From: Cololabis saira
Lineage: Eukaryota > Chordata > Actinopteri > Beloniformes > Belonidae
DNA: 64,000 nucleotides
Reading direction: 5' to 3'
Assembly (NCBI RefSeq): GCF_033807715.1
Contig: NC_084601.1
Location: forward strand, 17,786,690 to 17,850,689
Made by a program: the position numbers and the translations under genes. Below, piece after piece: positions 26,398 to 37,234 of this stretch. Under the pieces are notes generated by a model that had not been told where the DNA came from, searched no databases, and worked only from the letters and a program-made list of their open reading frames with translations. The stretch's first letter is position 1. The number at the start of each line of letters is the position of its first letter.

Positions 26398-27894
26398 AAG
26401 CTGCAAACATTGATGAATGGGCCCTCGCACCCTTGTGCACGTTCAGGCATGCTGCAGTGGAAGCGCTTGTATGACTTGCATGAAGATGTCTTCAGGCCTG
26501 GACATTTATGGCCCTTTTCCACTAGTACCTACTCAGCGCGCTTCTACCCGCCACGCCCCCGTCTTGTGCTTTTCCACTACGGGCTGAGGCGGGTGGAGCC
26601 GCGCCAAGCAGATACTTTTTCTGTAACCATTCTGCCGAGGTTCTAACCCGGCTGAGCCGGCACTATATCTGACGTCACCACAATACACGCCACTGATTGG
26701 TCGGGAGGCGGGGCCGTCAGACGTTTGAATCAGGAAGCGGGAGTCAGCGAGAGAGCAACTTGCAGCGATTTTATTACACAGCGCAAACGTCTGTTTGGTG
26801 ATCCAACTCTGAGGTGCAGATGTTCATAAACCTGGTGGCTGAGGAGAGAATTAAAAAAGGGATGTAGACGGGCAATAAGGAACGATCAGATCCACCAGGC
26901 GCTCTGTTTTACTCTGAGCCGCTCGCGGCTCCAGCTGATTTCTCATCTGCGCCGACACGAACAAAGGGGTTGCGCAATCGAGTACGTCACAGCAGCTTCA
27001 CCCCAACCCGCCCACTTCTCACGTGGCTGTGGAAAAACAAACGAGGACAAAACAGGTGGAGCCAGGATGAGCCGAGCCGAGGCGAGTCGGGCTGAGTAGG
27101 TGCTAGTGGAAAAGCGCCATTATCTCTCTCTCTCTCTATCTCACTCTCTATGTCAAACCATTCAAAAGTTACAGCAGAAAATATGGACTATCAAATATCG
27201 ACCAATCAGAAGAAGGGGCGGGGCTAATTTGCACCAATTATGTCCAAGGACTCAAAACCATGTCCGATGACACCAGCCACGACTCTTTATGTTAAACCAT
27301 TCAAAAGTTATGGCAGAAAGTAGGGACTATCAAATATGGAGCAATCAGATGAAGGGGGGGCATGCTTTTAGGCGTTTATCCTCGCCAAGGTAACGCTTTT
27401 GACTGAGGAAAGTAATGCATCATCGTCGCAGGATCGAGACGCACATTTTGATGTAAAACACACCTGGGTGCATGTTACGGTTCAGGCCACATTAACTGCC
27501 GAAAGAATGGCATAAATTGCGCCAAAATTACATGATTAATTCAAAATGGCCGACTTCCTGTTCGGTTTTGGCCATGGCGCCAAGAGACTTTTCTTTAAGT
27601 TGCAACATGATACAGGTGTGTACCGATTTTCGTGCATGTACATCAAACCGTATTGTGGAGCTTGAGGCACAAAGTTTTCTAGGGGGCGCTGTTGAGCCGT
27701 TAGGCCACGCCCATTAATAAGAACCGTTAAATATAAAATTTTTCCCCAGGTCTGGCTTGCGTGTAAAATTTTGTGACTTTTGGGCACGTTTAGGGGGGCA
27801 AAAAGGCCCCCATTTTGTCGGAAGAATGAAAAAAACGAGGAAAAAAAAAATCCTACAGATGCAATAGGGCCTTCGCACTGTGTGCTTGGGCCCT
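26398..27894 (+). mobile_element. Repeat family copy B, interrupted by a nested element
   Basis: Same orientation and end motifs as copy A (AAGCTGCAAAC... and ...GGGCCCTAATAA). It has two 139-bp units (starts 139 bases apart at about 27169 and 27308). A 611-bp Harbinger-type element is inserted at 26509, so copy B is older than that insertion. Confidence 0.85.
26509..27119. mobile_element. Nested Harbinger-type MITE with TTA TSD
   Basis: The left end TGGCCCTTTTCCACTAG and the right end CTAGTGGAAAAGCGCCA are inverted with one mismatch, and similarity extends to about 28 bp (CCTACTCAGC). TTA duplications flank it (26506-26508 and 27120-27122). The inside is GC-rich; a short stretch around 26830-26920 reads like the Arg/Lys-rich Myb-type DNA-binding partner protein of Harbinger elements (IRNDQIHQAL), but it is not intact. 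Confidence 0.85.
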
Positions 27895-27995
27895 AATAAA
27901 GGCTTAGCCATCACTTTGAGGAAATATGAAGAAAATATGTTGCCTTTACACATACACATACTTTTTGACTTTTGAGCTTTGAGCTGCAGGGAGAG

Positions 27996-28046
27996 GAATT
28001 TGAACCAGCGGTGCTCAAACCTCTGCACACTGTTCTACCTTCTGAC
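27996..28046 (-). other. tRNA-like promoter boxes, possible SINE head
   Basis: On the reverse strand TGTCAGAAGGTAGA (A-box-like, 28033-28046) is followed about 30 bases later by GGTTCAAATTC (B-box, 27996-28006). There is no full cloverleaf. It could be the head of an old SINE or chance. Confidence 0.25.
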
Positions 28047-31000
28047 AGAGCATGGCAAGTTTCTTCTCCTTCCTTCCTGCTCTCATAGGAAGATAAGCAA
28101 CTACTGGCTCCCTAGATTAATGCTGAGTTTACAGAAAAAAAGTTTCTCTTGGCAGTTTGGGGGAGGTGGCCGTTCAGAATCTCAAAACCCAGTTTTACAC
28201 CGCTCTCCTCTTTCTCTGGTCTCCCCGAGTTACATGAGAAAACATATCAAGTAATTACTTATTTAAAGAGCTTTGTGAGTCAAATGGTGAACAAGTTCTG
28301 TCTCTGAACAACTTTAGTCAAATGACAAATTAGCAGATCAAATAAATTGGTCAGTGCGGCCTCCTGCTTATCTTTCAGCTATTGTTCTTTTAGTCTTGAA
28401 TCAATGTGAAGTTAGTTGTGTCAGGTAAAAGTGGAACCCTTTTTTTTGCATTTCCACCTCTCTCAGCCCTTTCTGTCTTTGACCTATTTAAATTGGGGCT
28501 GCACTTCATTTCTCTGTGTGCCATGGTGACAGCGACAGCGAGACTTCCTACACTCTGAGGCATTGCCCCTTTGGCCTCGGCACTTCCACTCCGGCAGGAT
28601 AATTACTGAAGATGCAACACACATTCCCCCTAGGTTGACGTGACAATATAGAGGATTCTTGGTGTCAGAAGACAAATGAGATGCAAAGAAGCAAGCCTTA
28701 GGATAAGGAAGGGAGAAAACAAGAAGAGAGAATGTGTAAAATGGTGATGGAGATGGAGATGGAGATGGAGAGAGACACTATAAAGGTTTTATTTTTGGCA
28801 GTGAAACAGCTGATGCCACGATAGGGGTAAATGTTTATAGAGGATGTGAAAAACTTATGAGAACCCTTTCAGACAGTGACATGTATCTTCCTGTCTTTCT
28901 TTCCCTCGATCTTTCTGATCTCACTCACGCAACGACTGGTTTGCACACCAGCTCCTGTTCTGGTGCTAACCATAACCTAAATATTCTGCTATTAAAAATT
29001 CTTCTAAAGGAGACAACAAGCAGAGTGTGGACAATCAGATAAGGAGACGCTCAAAGGATTTTTATCAAGTGTGGGTGTGCAGATGAGAATACGTTGTGAA
29101 TAGTTGTTACAGACCACTGTCATTTCACCAAGGCCAATCAAGTAGATTCAGTATGCCTGTAATCTGAAGTTGAAGTTTTACTCCTCTATCCTTTCAATAG
29201 GCACATCTAAACACAGTGTAGCAGTCATTTACACTTTTGTATTTAGCAATGAATCATATTGTGCCTTTTTTTCAAAGAGGAAAATTTGGAAGATGTTTTC
29301 TAAAGATATAGCACAGATATCCAGCTCGTTTTAGGGTGTGGGGTCAGCCAATCCACCTTGCTCCACCTCTCTCTCGGCTTAAGAAAAAAGTCTCACAGCT
29401 TTGCTCTGTCCACTTCGGAAGTAGAGCAAATACAACACAATGTGAACTTAGATGGAGAAAAAAGTGGAGATGCTGGAGGATGATCTGATCTGGGTCTGTG
29501 ATGTCACTGTAGCCTGCAAACATGAACAGCACTTACTGACATTTTAGGTCAATGCTTCCCAAAGCAAAGTAAGAAGGTTATGTGTTATATTTGAGTCTAT
29601 TGATTTGGAAGTCATTTCAGAAACCCAGATATAAACTCTCAAGTGTATTTTGCACACATGATATGACACCTTTAGGAGAGAACAATCAAATCTATATCAC
29701 TGTACCAAAGGGCTTTGGGAAGGGAAATGTAGGCTTGGATTAAGGTGTTTAAAAACTATCAATTTGTAAAAAACATGATTCATAATTGACAGAAGGAGAG
29801 GACGTACAGAGCTGCCAAATCCTTTGCTTTACCAGCCTGATGGATTTCTGTTGAAAAAATAAAACTGTCAGAAACAAAGCCCATTTGGAGGGATGTGAGA
29901 GGACAAGGTTTGGCGGGAATGGAATGGGCCGTCATGCCCTTCAGTTTGTCTTATCTGAATAGCAGACACATAGGCTAAACTTTTCCCTGTTGTGTTTTTC
30001 TTTCCTTCTCCAGCTATTCTGTCTCAGAGTTGTTGCTAGGCTACATGAGTCTGTTGTTGCTATCTGACAGGTGGCCTATCCCCTCTACATTGTGGGTTTT
30101 GTGCATATGCAAGAAAGTCCTCATGTAAATCCTGTGTGTGCTGCAACCAAACATCCATAAATTACATATTTTGATGTCCCGTTTACTTTATTGACTTGCT
30201 TGTTTCGATTTAACAAATCTTTAAGTTGCTATACTGATCTTTTTGTGTTGGCCTAACTTAGTTTCTCATGCAAGAAATGTGTCTGCACATGTTAGGCTGA
30301 ATGTTTCTCAAGTAGAGTGTCCTCACAAGCATGTAGCTTCTATAACTGTTAACCTGTCAGATAAGATTTTTGATTTTTGGAGGCTGAAAAACTTTTTAAC
30401 TGGAGAACAAAATAAACTGTTCTGTGCTTTGTATGTGTTCTACAAGTAAATACATTTTATACACCTAAAACACATGGGGTAATTGTCTTCTGATTTCTTT
30501 CTTGGGGATGGGAAGCCAGCTGAATCGAAGGATTCTGAATGATATGAGATCCAGATACACTCTATATTGGTATTTAGCCATTTCAGACACAAACTAGAAA
30601 AGGGCAGTGAATGTGTTTTATTATAACCATGGACACTACTATGTGAGCCCTAGAGAAAAGAAATGACCATTATAAGCAAATGCAACAGCTAAGAATATAA
30701 CTGCTGATGCTTATGTTAATATAGTACGCGAGAGATTTATTGCATGAAAGCAAAGAATGACGAGATAGTTACGGAACTTAAATAATGATGTGAGGTTTTT
30801 GGCTTTTGGGCCAGCACCCTCTCCCACCCACGTTTTGGCATTTTTAAAAATTCAGAGACGGAGGATGGTGCAGTGAGCGAGCGCCTGGCATCAAAAGGCA
30901 TTTTAGCATCCAGCCAAAATGCAAATGGCAAAAGTGGCCCTATTATTAATGTTATTGTTATTAGTGTAACTGCATTACATCATGAAAAATTGCCTCTTGG

Positions 31001-33083
31001 AGGCAATTGTCAGCCGGATCTCTTCTCAAATTAGCTAATTTGCTCATCTCTTTGGTGGGAAAGCAACTTTATAATCAATTTGATTTAAAGCTAAGAAAAA
31101 AATATATAATGAAAATTGAATAATTACCACTGTTACTTAATAAGAACAATTGACCTTTGCACTACTTATCCTGTCATAATGGTTTGTTAATACTGGCTGT
31201 TAAAAGAAGGAGCTGCTTGCTCAAGTGTTTTAAGTTTAGAAAACTGTTTATATTTTAAAACTGGGATGTTATGGCTAAATCAAAGTCAAACTTTACACTT
31301 AGCAAAGTAAAAAGACTGAATGGTTGTTTCAGACATTACGTTTTATTGTTTTGAAGATCAGCAGTTGAGAGGGCAGATTATGCTCTTTTAAATTTTCTTA
31401 GAAAAGAGAAAATGGGAGATAATTACTTTCCACTTTCACAGTGTCTTCATTTCCATTAGTGGGTTTTAGTGTTTATTTTTACTTTTTGAGCATCTGATGT
31501 AAAATCTTCCTACATTAAAGATGGTTATTTGACATGAATAAGCACTGAGCAATACCAAAACCCATGTAATGCTTGATAATAATTCCCCAGTTTTAGCTAA
31601 TATTAAATGACGTTGTCATATTCTCTTCTAACTGGCAGGAAAATTGACATCATCAATGGTGACCACTGAGATCAAGCAGCATTCAGTCATCACCCTTCTG
31701 TTTTATGAACACCTTTTAAATAGTTAGAATTTGCTGTAATTTAATAAAAAATCAAAACAGAAAGGGTAAGAACAGATGTTTGGAAGCTGAAAGATAAATT
31801 AAGCCTACAGTGCTTGCCCACACTACCCACTTTTTCCTTTTAAACTTAATTCCACACCTGCTGGGTAGCTGTCCAGCTCTCGGTGCTCATAAGTCAAGTT
31901 CTGGCAGTTGGAGGGTTGACTCGATATTAGGCTACAGAAAGGAGCAGGGTATACTGTCTAACTTTCATTTCATCCAATTGGAGATAATCAAACTGTCCAC
32001 ACTTGCAGTGAGGGGGGTCGTTTTAGCGGCTCATATTTCGCTCCAAAGTGTTGCAAAACGTGTTTAAGTCACACCTCAGACAAAGTAATATCCAACGTTA
32101 TCAAGCCTCGAGGTCATAAATGGCCAGTGTGGATTCTGAAACTGAAGTAATATTACACACTTAGCCCCCTAATGTATCCACAGGAATGGCAGATGTTTAA
32201 TTGTGTGTGATACTGCCATTGGTGGGGGTTAAAATATAGCATTTAACACAATTTTAAGAATATATGAAAATTTAAATTGAAGAGCATCTTAATCAGGTTT
32301 CATTAAAATCCCTGATAAAGGTAAGTGAGCAACAATAAGACAATTAAAGCAGCAATCAAACCTCAAATTGTGTCAAAAAAAGTAGCCAACTGATCATACA
32401 TTAGTTGTTGTGTTTCCATCACTACAAAAACACATGAAAGCAATAACTGTTTTCTACCTTACAACAAGTCAGTCACATTAACTGCTGGCCTTCAACAAAG
32501 TCTGCCATGTTAAACTGCCAATTACGGAAGCCCAAAGAGAAACCAGACACTGGCTCGACTATAGGGTACTGTTTACTGAACATAAGTATCCAAAAAAACA
32601 CTTTAAGTACACTTCTGCACACTGGTGAAGAACTTAATTTTGTTTTCCATCTGAAGGAGCATGTATTTGTATTCATATCTTTATGAGACCTTACCAGTCA
32701 ACGTGTTTGCTTTAATTGTCGCCTGTTTAGTTTAAAGAGAATGAATCCTTCATCGTCTTTTGGATTGCAAGCTGGTATTAAAAAAAATACATTTGAGTAG
32801 CCATTTTTGTCTCTTCATCGCACCATTGCAGAATTTTGACATGCATAAAAACTGCTATGATGCACAGAAGCAAGGGGAGACTCATAAAATAAAAATATGT
32901 CCTCTTCAATTTGCCATTGCAATTTATCATGCTTACATTTTTTGAATGCACTTAGTTGAAAGCTTGTATGGAAACTCTGGAAAAATCAATTCCTGCACGC
33001 TATTTTCCTTAAGAAAAAAATGGTAAACATGAACATTTGTTTCATTCCATTTTACACACACAAAGATACACGAGTAATTAATT
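28047..33083. other. Long non-coding stretch, no gene seen
   Basis: About 5 kb, AT-rich, with only short open frames. A small (ATGGAG)n repeat lies at 28747-28771. I found no TIR pairs, LINE domains or splice-bounded coding frames. It is either single-copy intron/intergenic DNA or very old repeats. Confidence 0.5.
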
Positions 33084-33312
33084 AGGGCCCGAGCACTGAC
33101 AGTGCGAAGGCCCTATTGTATCTGTAAGAATTTTTTTATTTTTTTTTCTCGCTTTTTTTTCCTTCTTCCGACAAAATGAGGGCCTTTTTGGCCCCCATAA
33201 CGTGTCCCAAAAGTCACCAAATTTTGCACGGAAGCCAGGCCTGGCGAAAATTTGATATTTAATGGTTTGTATTAATGGGCGTGGCCTAATGGCTCAACAG
33301 CGCCCCCCTAGA

Positions 33313-34008
33313 AAACTTTGTGCCTCAAGCTCCACAATACGGTTTGATGTACATGCACGAAAATCGGTACACACCTGTATCATGTCGCAACTTAAAGAAA
33401 AGTCTCTTGGCGCCATGGCCGAAACCGAACAAGAAGTCGGCCATTATGAATTAATCGTGTAATTTTGGCGCAATTCATGCCATTCCTTTGGCAGTTAATA
33501 CGACCCGAACCGTAATGTGCACCCAGGTGTGTTATACATCAAAATGTGCGTCTCCATCCTGAGATGATGCGCATTACTTTTCTCAGTCAAAAGCGTTACC
33601 CTGGCGATGCTAGACGCCAAAAAGCGCACCCCCCCTTCATCTGATCGGTCCATACAGAAAAAACTTTGTGCCTCAAGCCCCACAATACGGTTTGACGTAC
33701 ATGAACGAAAATCGGTACACACCTGTATCATGTCGCAACTTAAAGAAAAGTCTCTTGGCACCATGGCTGAAACCGAACAGGAAGTAGGCCATTTTGAACA
33801 TTTTGAATTAATCGTGTAATTTTGGCAACATTTATGCTATTCCTTCGGCAGTTAATACGGCCCGAACCGTAACGTGCACCCAGGTGTGTTATACATCAAA
33901 AAGTGCGTCTCCATCCCGCGACGATGCGCATTACTTTTTTCAGTCAAAAGCGTTACCGTGGCGACGCTAGACGCCAAAAAGCGCGCCCCCCCCTTCATCT
34001 GATTGGTC
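33313..34008. repeat. 348-bp internal tandem duplication
   Basis: AAACTTTGTGCCTCAAGC occurs at 33313 and again at 33661, and the following 300 or so bases match, including AATCGGTACACACCTGTATC in both. Copies A, B, D and E have this segment once. Confidence 0.85.
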
Positions 34009-34203
34009 CATATTTGATAGTTCCCCAAAAGTCACCAAATTTTGCACGCAAGTCAGGCCTGGTGGTAAATTTGATATTTCATGGTTTGCATTAATGGGCG
34101 TGGCGTAATGGCTCAACAGCGCCCTCTAGAAAACTTTTCTCTGCCATAACTTTTGAACGGGTTGTGATAAAGACATGTGGGTGGTGTCATCGGACTCGGT
34201 ATT

Positions 34204-34452
34204 AAAGCAGCACAATGTAACTTTTCCACCATAATATAATATTTCCAGAGTTATTGTGATGGTACATCAACTTCCAACAGGTTTAATGACACCTCTGTCA
34301 TGGTCTGAATGGTCTGTATCGCCTTCACTGGCACTATGTAACTTTGAGGTGCATGGTAGGAACCCTTCCACACTACTGGTAAAGCACTACCGCTTTTGTC
34401 CAAAGGAGCCGCCAAACTCAACAAAAGCTGAAAGTTACATTGTGCTGCTTTA
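34204..34452. mobile_element. Nested MITE with 19-21-bp TIRs
   Basis: AGCAGCACAATGTAACTTT near the left end and AAAGTTACATTGTGCTGCT near the right end are perfect inverse copies. TTAA lies on both sides, so the duplication may be TTAA (Kolobok or piggyBac type), although TA cannot be excluded because the TIR itself continues AT-rich. It is inserted in family copy C. Confidence 0.8.
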
Positions 34453-34905
34453 AGTCCTTGACCTTCATTGGCCTGAATTAGCCCCGCCCCTTCTTCTGAT
34501 TGGTTGTGCCTATTTTCTGCTATAACTTTTGAATGGTTTGACATAGAGAGTTGTGGGTGGTGTCATCGGACTCGATATTGAGTCCTTGACCTTCATTGGC
34601 CTGAATTAGCCCTGCCCCTTCTTCTGATTGGTTGTCCCTATTTTCTGTTATAACTTTTGAATGGTTTGACATAGAGAGTTGTGGGTGGTGTCATCAAACT
34701 CGGTTTTGAGTACTTGACCTTCATTGGTGCAAATTAGCCCCGCCCCTTCTTTTGATTGGTCGATATTTCATAGTTTCTATTTTCTGCCATAACTTTTGAA
34801 TGGTTTGATATAAAGAGTTGTGGGTGGTGTCATCGGACTTAGTTTTGAGTCATTGACCTTAATTGGTGCAAATTGCACGCGCGAGGGCCTGTTCATCGCT
34901 GCTTG

Positions 34906-35143
34906 TTTCTTCACTTGTTCATTTGGCTGCCGATAGGCAACTCTGTTTATCGGCAAAGTATTACCTCAGACTGACTCCTCACCAACACTTTCTTGACTCT
35001 GAACTTTGTTGAACATCGATTCTTTCTTTCACATCCTCAGGCCCATTTGTTATCGGGGGTTTTCTGTAACTTTTGTTTCTCCTTTGTTTGATCCATTGTT
35101 TATTATCCTTTAATCACTCGTTGAATTCTCCCTGTTCCTCCAG
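34906..35143. other. Intron-like stretch before a candidate exon
   Basis: Ends in the CT-rich tract CTCCCTGTTCCTCCAG. Nothing else recognised. Confidence 0.45.
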
Positions 35144-35215
35144 TAGTTTGGCGCCCATGCCAAGCAAGCCAGCTGTCCTCGATGAAATAGATGGCTCTGC
35201 TTTCCTTTCAAACAG
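35144..35215 (+). CDS. Candidate cassette exon, unidentified gene
   Basis: Good acceptor (CCCTGTTCCTCCAG) and strong donor (AACAG|GTGAGG). The 72 bases are open in one frame as SLAPMPSKPAVLDEIDGSAF..., with two bases left at the end. It is phase-symmetric, with the same entry and exit phase as the exons at 12733 and 14708. It may be part of the same plus-strand gene, with introns of more than 10 kb, or of another gene. The product is not recognised. Confidence 0.4.
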
Positions 35216-37104
35216 GTGAGGTTGCTAACAAACCCATTTATTTCTGTCCCACAGGACTTTTCTCCTTTTTTTTCATTTTATCTCATGAATCTGTCAATTT
35301 GCATTCCTTTTAAAGGGATGCCTTTACACAGCTCTTATTCTGCAGAGATTAACAGATAAACTGCTAAAATCATGCAGAATACATGTGGTATCCGAATGTG
35401 GTATAGACCACATGCATGAAACACTTGTATTTTTGCTTGTATGGATTTAGTGTGTTTGTGTGAGTAAAACTTGCCTCACGCTATATAATTGAATATGCAA
35501 GGGACAAAAAGGGGTTTATTTGTTCGTATGTCACTGCTGATGGATGTCCCTCATAAGACAAGTACAATCAGGGATCATTCCTCACTTTTCCCCCTCCCAC
35601 TCCTTACCCTTCCTCTCCATCATATTTTATTTTCTAAGCCAAACAACCCCCTCCCACCTTCCTCTTTCTCCACCGGCAAAGGTATATGGTAGTGTCACAA
35701 TGCACTTCATGCTACCACATGTTGTAACTGTTCTGTCCTGATGGAGAAGGGAGAAGGCTGTCCTTATCTTTAAGTCTTATGAATGTGAAAAGGTAACAGA
35801 AAATGGAAATGCTCGAGAAAGAAGTGTTTTTTGTTGTTCCTAATTATTTAAATATAATCAATCATCATTACAAAAGCAAGGCTTCTGCACAGAGTATTAA
35901 GTGAACAGTTGTGAACATGTGACACATTACTGCCATAAAGCAATTTACATAGGGTTTTTGCACATTACCTCTGCCCTTTGAGTGTATTCTTTTAGTTTTC
36001 TGTTGTATTTTTGCACTTCCATGAACCATCCTTGTGTAGTATTCTTACATATTCTTACTTTCATAGTTATTTAAGAGGGACATTAAACAATACATAAATT
36101 GTACCCTGAATAGCCTGAAGCTGCTGTCTTTTAGTTAACTGCTAGCGATGATTTAGAATGGCTAAAAGAAAGAGATAATATGAATTGTGGTAGTATAGAA
36201 ACCCACACAAAAGCAGACACAATTGCAGCGTCACCACATTAAATGATTAATAATTAATTATTGTCACATGAGGAGCACCATCTCCATTAAGGAGGGAATA
36301 TTAAGTAATAATAATTCTTAATCAGGCTATCATCTAAAGTCGTAAATTCTCACTGAAGGGATCTTACCATTATGGAAAAGTACACGCAGAAAACCAACTG
36401 AGTTGTGAACTTTTATTAACAGCATGCAAATGAAATATGCAAATTAATGTTCCGTTTCGTGCCTTCCTGACTGCCAGTGGCATTGAACAAAGTGTATATG
36501 TCTTCTTGCAGTCCGTGCAGGTGTTTGTATGTAAACAAAGTCACGTATGTGACCTGATAGCTACCATTGCGCTTGCGCTATAAATACCCCATGGTAGCCG
36601 GCTTCCAGTCTGTTAGATCCTCTCGAGCTGTGGTCTGGCGTGTTTCGCCGGTCGCTTTTGCTCCATTGATCCGTGCTTCGGATCAACACTTCAACACGGG
36701 TTTGGCACTGTCATCCTGCCTGTGGCCGGTTGGCCGGAGTGCAATTGCAAAAGGAATGTAGCAAAAGTTTATGACTGTGTTTCTTTACAGCCATATATGG
36801 CTGGGTTGCCATGACAACGCTGGCTCTGGCTTTTCGGGAGTTCTGCAATTGTCGTAAATCCTTCTTCATTCCATGCAGCTTTGGTTCAGTAAACGGTGAT
36901 AGAGGCTGGTTCTGAAAAACAGAGAACTCGGAACGCCTGGATCTTGTTAAAATGCTGATTAAAAATGATAAAAATAAATTTCCTGTAAAGGGTTCCAGAC
37001 CCCAGGTTCACTACCTGATAAAATACATCTCCAGAACGAATACCAAAAGAACAAAAGCACCAAACATCAGCAAAGCAAATACAACAATATGAATTTCCAT
37101 CTGA
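35216..37104. other. Non-coding stretch
   Basis: Mostly AT-rich. The only structured part is the promoter-like segment near 36540-36760. Confidence 0.5.
36540..36760 (+). promoter_or_regulatory. TATA-containing promoter-like segment, possible LTR remnant
   Basis: GCTATAAATACCCC (about 36576-36590) lies between inverted GCTACCAT and ATGGTAGC. A GC-richer sequence follows with TCGCTTTTGCTCC and the hairpin-like CCGTGCTTCGGATC. This layout resembles the promoter part of a retroelement LTR. No second LTR, primer-binding site or coding part is adjacent. Confidence 0.25.
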
Positions 37105-37234
37105 GCAAATAAACCCCTCCTTGAACCGCCACCTTACTGTGGTGGAGGGGTTTGTGTGCCCGAGTGATCCTAGGAGCTATGTTGTCGGGGGCATTACGCC
37201 CGTGGTAGGGTCTCCCATGGCAAACAGGTCCTAG

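Larger units (their letters stand above)
33084..34905 (-). mobile_element. Repeat family copy C, internally duplicated and interrupted
   Basis: Reverse orientation: it starts AGGGCCCGAGCACTGACAG and ends GAGGGCCTGTTCATCGCTGC. It contains an internal tandem duplication with a period of about 348 bp, at least two 139-bp units (34645 and 34784 are 139 apart), and a nested MITE at 34204-34452. No coding frame of known type. Confidence 0.85.
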
